Shown one piece after another: positions 6,611 through 7,948 of a DNA stretch of 7,948 nt. Source of the stretch: Bacteroidales bacterium (GTDB lineage: Bacteria; Bacteroidota; Bacteroidia; Bacteroidales; UBA7960); NCBI GenBank assembly GCA_007122745.1, contig SKTA01000179.1, positions 1-7,948 on the forward strand. Direction: 5' to 3'. The translations under genes were made by a program, and so were the position numbers. Position 1 is the first letter of the stretch; the number at the start of each line of letters is the position of its first letter. Below the pieces are notes generated by a model. That model was not told the origin of the DNA. It searched no databases and saw nothing but the letters and a program-made list of their open reading frames with translations.

Positions 6611-7648
6611 TTATTCAATCTCCCAGGTGTCTCCGCTACGCAGCAAGTCGTTCACACATTTGATGTTTGATGTCTTCTTTGCTGTCTCAATCTGTTGTTC
6701 CGTAAGGTCATCATAAGTGTCAAATGCGGCTGATCGGATCACACCCACTGCGACCGGGAAGTCGGGCGCTTTCAATCTGCCAAGCATCCTGTGGATGCTC
6801 GGGTCCTGGGCATACTGGTCATGAACAAGTATGTCATCCTCATTGATGCCGTTCTCTCCGATTTTAACCACTTCGAGGTGACGACCGTTTAGGATGATCC
6901 CCTTGTCTCTGTTTTTGCCAAAGATCATGGGCTTACCATGCTTAACGAAAAGCTGGCGCTCTTCCCGCATATCCCTTGCCGTGATATGTTCGTGCACCTT
7001 GTCTGCAAAGATGATACAGTTTTGCAGGATTTCCACCACCGATGTGCCGTCATGTTTTGCAGCTTCATAAAGCACTTCTGTCATCAGTTTGACATTGTTG
7101 TCGGGCACACGGGCAAAGAAGGTACCCTGGGCACCAAGCACCAGACCGGAAACGGTAAACGGATGCTCAATGGTACCATAAGGTGAAGTCTTGGTTACCG
7201 TGCCAATTGGGGTAGTTGGTGAAAACTGCCCTTTGGTCAGGCCGTAGATCTGGTTATTAAACAGCAAAATATTGATGTCGATGTTTCTGCGCATAATGTG
7301 AATAAAGTGGTTTCCACCGATGGCCATGGAGTCTCCATCGCCGGTGGCCATCCAAACGCTGAGTCCGGGATTGGCAACTTTTAGCCCGCTGGCAATGGCT
7401 GCCGCACGTCCATGTATCCCATGAAACCCAAAAGTATCTACATAATAAGGGAATCTGGAAGAACAGCCGATACCTGAAACCATCACAAAATTCTCTTTCC
7501 GGTACCCTATTTTTGGAAATACATTGCTAACGGCAGCCAGAATTGCGTGTGCACCACAACCGGGACACCATTTCACCATCTGGTCGCTTACAAAATCCTG
7601 TTTAGTCAGTTCTACGGGTGATTTGCTGATTCTATTTGATAATGACAT
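6611..7648 (-). CDS. korB: 2-oxoglutarate (2-oxoacid):ferredoxin oxidoreductase, beta subunit
   Basis: The thiamine-diphosphate-binding half of a cytoplasmic enzyme that converts 2-oxoglutarate and CoA to succinyl-CoA and CO2 while reducing ferredoxin, or the reverse. The 345 residues are normal for this subunit. Visible features are WCPGCG (27-32) and IGCSS (60-64), whose Cys28, Cys31 and Cys62, with Cys211 in LQNCIIF, fit the four ligands of the [4Fe-4S] cluster. The TPP/Mg motif begins at GDGDSMAIGGNHF (103-115) and ends with NNQIYGLTKGQ (131-141). It is translationally linked to korA, with one nucleotide between stop and start, and has a strong ribosome-binding site inside the korA end. 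The 2-oxoglutarate preference follows from resemblance to KorB; other 2-oxoacids cannot be excluded from sequence alone. Confidence 0.95.
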   Translation of the reverse strand: MSLSNRISKSPVELTKQDFVSDQMVKWCPGCGAHAILAAVSNVFPKIGYRKENFVMVSGIGCSSRFPYYVDTFGFHGIHGRAAAIASGLKVANPGLSVWMATGDGDSMAIGGNHFIHIMRRNIDINILLFNNQIYGLTKGQFSPTTPIGTVTKTSPYGTIEHPFTVSGLVLGAQGTFFARVPDNNVKLMTEVLYEAAKHDGTSVVEILQNCIIFADKVHEHITARDMREERQLFVKHGKPMIFGKNRDKGIILNGRHLEVVKIGENGINEDDILVHDQYAQDPSIHRMLGRLKAPDFPVAVGVIRSAAFDTYDDLTEQQIETAKKTSNIKCVNDLLRSGDTWEIE

Positions 7649-7649
7649 A

Positions 7650-7948
7650 TTACTCCTCCAATAGTTTGTTGAACACCTCCGTCAGTTCCTGCACATGGAA
7701 AGGCAGGCCCTGCACTTTATTAAATTGATGATAGGGATATTCGGGATACAGCATCCTCAGGTAGTTGACAAATTGTCCGTTGTTAAGTTCACAAACGACA
7801 ATCTTTTTAAAGTTGGAGAGGATCTGTCGTGTATTCTTAGGAAGTGGTTTGATGTAGTTAAACTGAACGTGGCTAATCTTTTTCCCCTCCTCCTGAATTC
7901 TGGCAACTGTTGATCGCAGTGCACCTTCCGTACCGCCCCATCCGACAA
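7650..7948 (-). CDS. korA: 2-oxoglutarate (2-oxoacid):ferredoxin oxidoreductase, alpha subunit, C-terminal fragment
   Basis: The gene enters from the right edge. The last 98 codons are visible, from VGWGGTEGALRSTV to VFNKLLEE and a TAA at 7652-7650. The order GWGGTEG, then HVQFNYIKPLPKNT, IVVCELNNGQFVNYLR and FNKVQGLPFHVQEL is the usual C-terminal end of KorA, which in Bacteroidota is commonly a fused gamma-alpha polypeptide of roughly 600 residues. Whether the gamma part is fused here cannot be seen. This subunit works with KorB, encoded one nucleotide downstream, in the ferredoxin-dependent 2-oxoacid oxidoreductase. The longer-looking alternative frame over 7757-7948 lacks any family motif and is a shadow of this gene. 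Confidence 0.92.
   Translation of the reverse strand, partial: VGWGGTEGALRSTVARIQEEGKKISHVQFNYIKPLPKNTRQILSNFKKIVVCELNNGQFVNYLRMLYPEYPYHQFNKVQGLPFHVQELTEVFNKLLEE
7653..7659 (-). promoter_or_regulatory. Strong Shine-Dalgarno site for korB
   Basis: On the minus strand GGAGGAG lies 4 nt before the korB ATG, inside the last Glu-Glu codons of korA. None of the other starts in this window has a comparable site at a usable distance; they have A/T-rich leaders instead. It supports the chosen korB start. Because the site doubles as two common Glu codons near a C-terminus, selection for ribosome binding is likely but not proven. Confidence 0.6.

Noticed and set aside
7757..7948. 63-codon minus-strand frame at the right edge
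   Set aside because: It is a different frame of the korA end. The korA frame carries GWGGTEG, KPLPKNT and CELNNGQF, so this one is a shadow.

Overview
The window reads as an ordinary chromosomal segment of an anaerobic or facultatively anaerobic Bacteroidota bacterium, probably Bacteroidales-like. The clues are promoter elements of the Bacteroidota type (TAnnTTTG at the -7 position), A/T-rich leaders with almost no Shine-Dalgarno sequences, a small outer-membrane barrel of a type common in that phylum, an oligosaccharide flippase with the N-terminus usual there, and a KorAB-type 2-oxoacid:ferredoxin oxidoreductase. I see no insertion sequence, phage gene, CRISPR array, tRNA or rRNA.

Layout, left to right. 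Positions 1-103 hold the last 33 codons of a plus-strand MoaB/Mog-type molybdenum cofactor gene, closed by a clear intrinsic terminator (108-137). A leftward block follows: pabB (4083-2722), a small outer-membrane beta-barrel gene 12 nt downstream (2709-2155), then, after a 105-nt gap, a full-length formate-tetrahydrofolate ligase gene, fhs (2049-379). A 162-nt divergent region (4084-4245) carries a good promoter for the plus-strand gene at 4246-5097, which encodes a secreted protein with a LolA-like appearance and an acidic, Met-rich helical insert. This gene converges with a second leftward block that enters from the right edge: korA (C-terminal 98 codons only), korB (1 nt further on), and a polysaccharide flippase gene 4 nt after korB.

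Function. PabB makes the aminodeoxychorismate that becomes the p-aminobenzoate part of folate. Fhs loads formate onto tetrahydrofolate. These two same-strand neighbours therefore both serve folate/one-carbon metabolism. KorAB interconverts 2-oxoglutarate and succinyl-CoA using ferredoxin, as expected in low-oxygen carbon metabolism. The envelope genes (barrel, LolA-like protein, flippase) have no obvious biochemical link to their neighbours.

I did not find a convincing new system. The points most worth a second look are the uncharacterised envelope proteins, start-site questions for pabB and the flippase gene, the kor-flippase coupling, and a palindrome in front of fhs.
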